NCBI GenBank assembly: GCA_947442115.1
Contig: CANEVK010000205.1
Location: 1-5,363 of the forward strand
Length of the DNA stretch: 5,363 nt
Direction: 5' to 3'
Origin: Bacteriovoracaceae bacterium
GTDB lineage: Bacteria; Bdellovibrionota; Bacteriovoracia; Bacteriovoracales; Bacteriovoracaceae
The stretch's first letter is position 1; every line of letters begins with the position of its first letter. The notes under the pieces are model-generated. The model had not been told where the DNA came from and searched no databases. It saw only the letters and a program-made list of their open reading frames with translations. The translations under genes and the position numbers were made by a program. Positions 5,132 to 5,363 of the stretch are shown here, piece by piece.

Positions 5132-5160
5132 ACTGTACACAAACGTGTACACAAAGTAAA
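5132..5160 (-). promoter_or_regulatory. Candidate promoter of the antitoxin cassette
   Basis: On the minus strand TTTACT (5155-5160, 4 of 6 to TTGACA) and TACAGT (5132-5137, 4 of 6 to TATAAT) are spaced by exactly 17 bp. The predicted start of transcription near 5125 would leave a very short leader that just includes the ribosome site. The two TGTACA palindromes overlap the -10 and the spacer, so bound antitoxin would block RNA polymerase. Confidence 0.5.
5134..5151 (-). promoter_or_regulatory. YefM-type operator: two TGTACA palindromes 12 bp apart
   Basis: TGTACA occurs at 5134-5139 and 5146-5151, centre to centre exactly 12 bp; the second lies within the longer palindrome GTGTACAC (5145-5152). 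The E. coli yefM-yoeB operator is known to use a long and a short palindrome, each with a TGTACA core, at this spacing. The match in both core and geometry supports assigning the 102-aa protein to the YefM type and predicts binding of two dimers on the same DNA face. Confidence 0.75.
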
Positions 5161-5262
5161 GACTCATAACATTTCAGTAATTTAGGGCTTTTAGAGTAAT
5201 GTTTTTTTCATCCTCAATGAACATTTACGACACTGCCTTTTAATCTTTGATTAGCCGAGTAT

Positions 5263-5363
5263 TTAGTTGGACTTCACTTTTAAGCATTGAACTCGATAGT
5301 CATATTTAGGTTTTGAGTTTAAAACTTCAAACGGTGGTGCCCCTTTGAGTGAAGAATGAGGAA
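5263..5363 (-). CDS. Transposase/integrase C-terminal end (IS3/IS481-type, rve core), partial
   Basis: Reading from the right edge, 32 codons run to TAA at 5263-5265. They contain PHSSLKGAPPFEVLN, the signature at the C-terminus of rve-type DDE integrase cores in IS3 and IS481 family transposases (RPHSxLgxxTPxE pattern), followed by a basic tail (KPKYDYRVQCLKVKSN). The catalytic DDE residues would lie outside the window. The Thr-Pro usual in this motif is Ala-Pro-Pro here. It may be the end of an intact insertion sequence or a remnant. No certain terminal inverted repeat was identified between it and the antitoxin cassette. Confidence 0.6.
   Translation of the reverse strand, partial: PHSSLKGAPPFEVLNSKPKYDYRVQCLKVKSN

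Noticed and set aside
5111..5167. Upstream extension of the antitoxin frame to an ATG at 5167
   Set aside because: It would run through the operator and promoter and lacks a ribosome site, whereas the ATG at 5110 has GGGGAG at ideal spacing.
5231..5244. Resemblance to the IS6-family terminal repeat (about 11 of 14 matches, ending ACACTGCC)
   Set aside because: The orientation would place the element to the left, away from the transposase end at 5263-5363, and that transposase is not of IS6 type. A short imperfect match alone is not enough.

Overview
The window is AT-rich and dominated by small minus-strand genes, several of them encoding exported, cysteine-rich proteins with signal peptides. 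Short Shine-Dalgarno-led leaders, Sec signal peptides, a periplasm-type thioredoxin-fold protein and a Phd/YefM-type antitoxin point to a Gram-negative bacterium. The sequence alone does not fix the lineage; an AT-rich group such as Bdellovibrionota or a Legionella-like gammaproteobacterium would fit. Coding density is low. Repeats, gene remnants and a transposase end mark it as accessory, decaying sequence.

Layout. At the left edge (1-61, minus) is the start of a secreted-protein gene. Positions 62-600 hold no intact gene but carry two tandem copies of a roughly 151-bp repeat. A minus-strand intrinsic terminator (601-634) ends the next gene (654-1517, minus), which encodes a 287-residue exported protein with 12 mature cysteines. 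From 1564 to 2640 there is no convincing gene: one unrecognised short reading frame, one hairpin, a third, near-identical copy of the repeat (2211-2361) and a weak 37-codon frame. A plus-strand gene for a small secreted Gly/Pro-rich peptide (2647-2911) has a strong ribosome site but an apparent +1 frameshift inside its signal peptide. Positions 3054-3484 (plus) hold two headless coding remnants, one cysteine-rich and one with a calcium-loop-like motif, separated by a fourth, truncated repeat copy.

The right third is minus-strand. A secreted thioredoxin-fold protein with a CRPC active site and a duplicated Cys-Cys tail (3486-4244) is followed by a three-gene, stop/start-overlapping cassette (5110 down to 4453). 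The cassette is led by a 102-residue Phd/YefM-like antitoxin. Its promoter contains two TGTACA palindromes 12 bp apart, the geometry known from the E. coli yefM-yoeB operator. The usual toxin is missing; two unrecognised ORFs of 43 and 72 codons take its place, either a new partner arrangement or a split RelE/ParE-type toxin. At the right edge is the C-terminal end of an IS3/IS481-type (rve integrase) transposase.

The strongest leads are the atypical toxin-antitoxin cassette, the dispersed 151-bp repeat that abuts gene remnants, and the thioredoxin-fold protein with the duplicated CC-motif tail.
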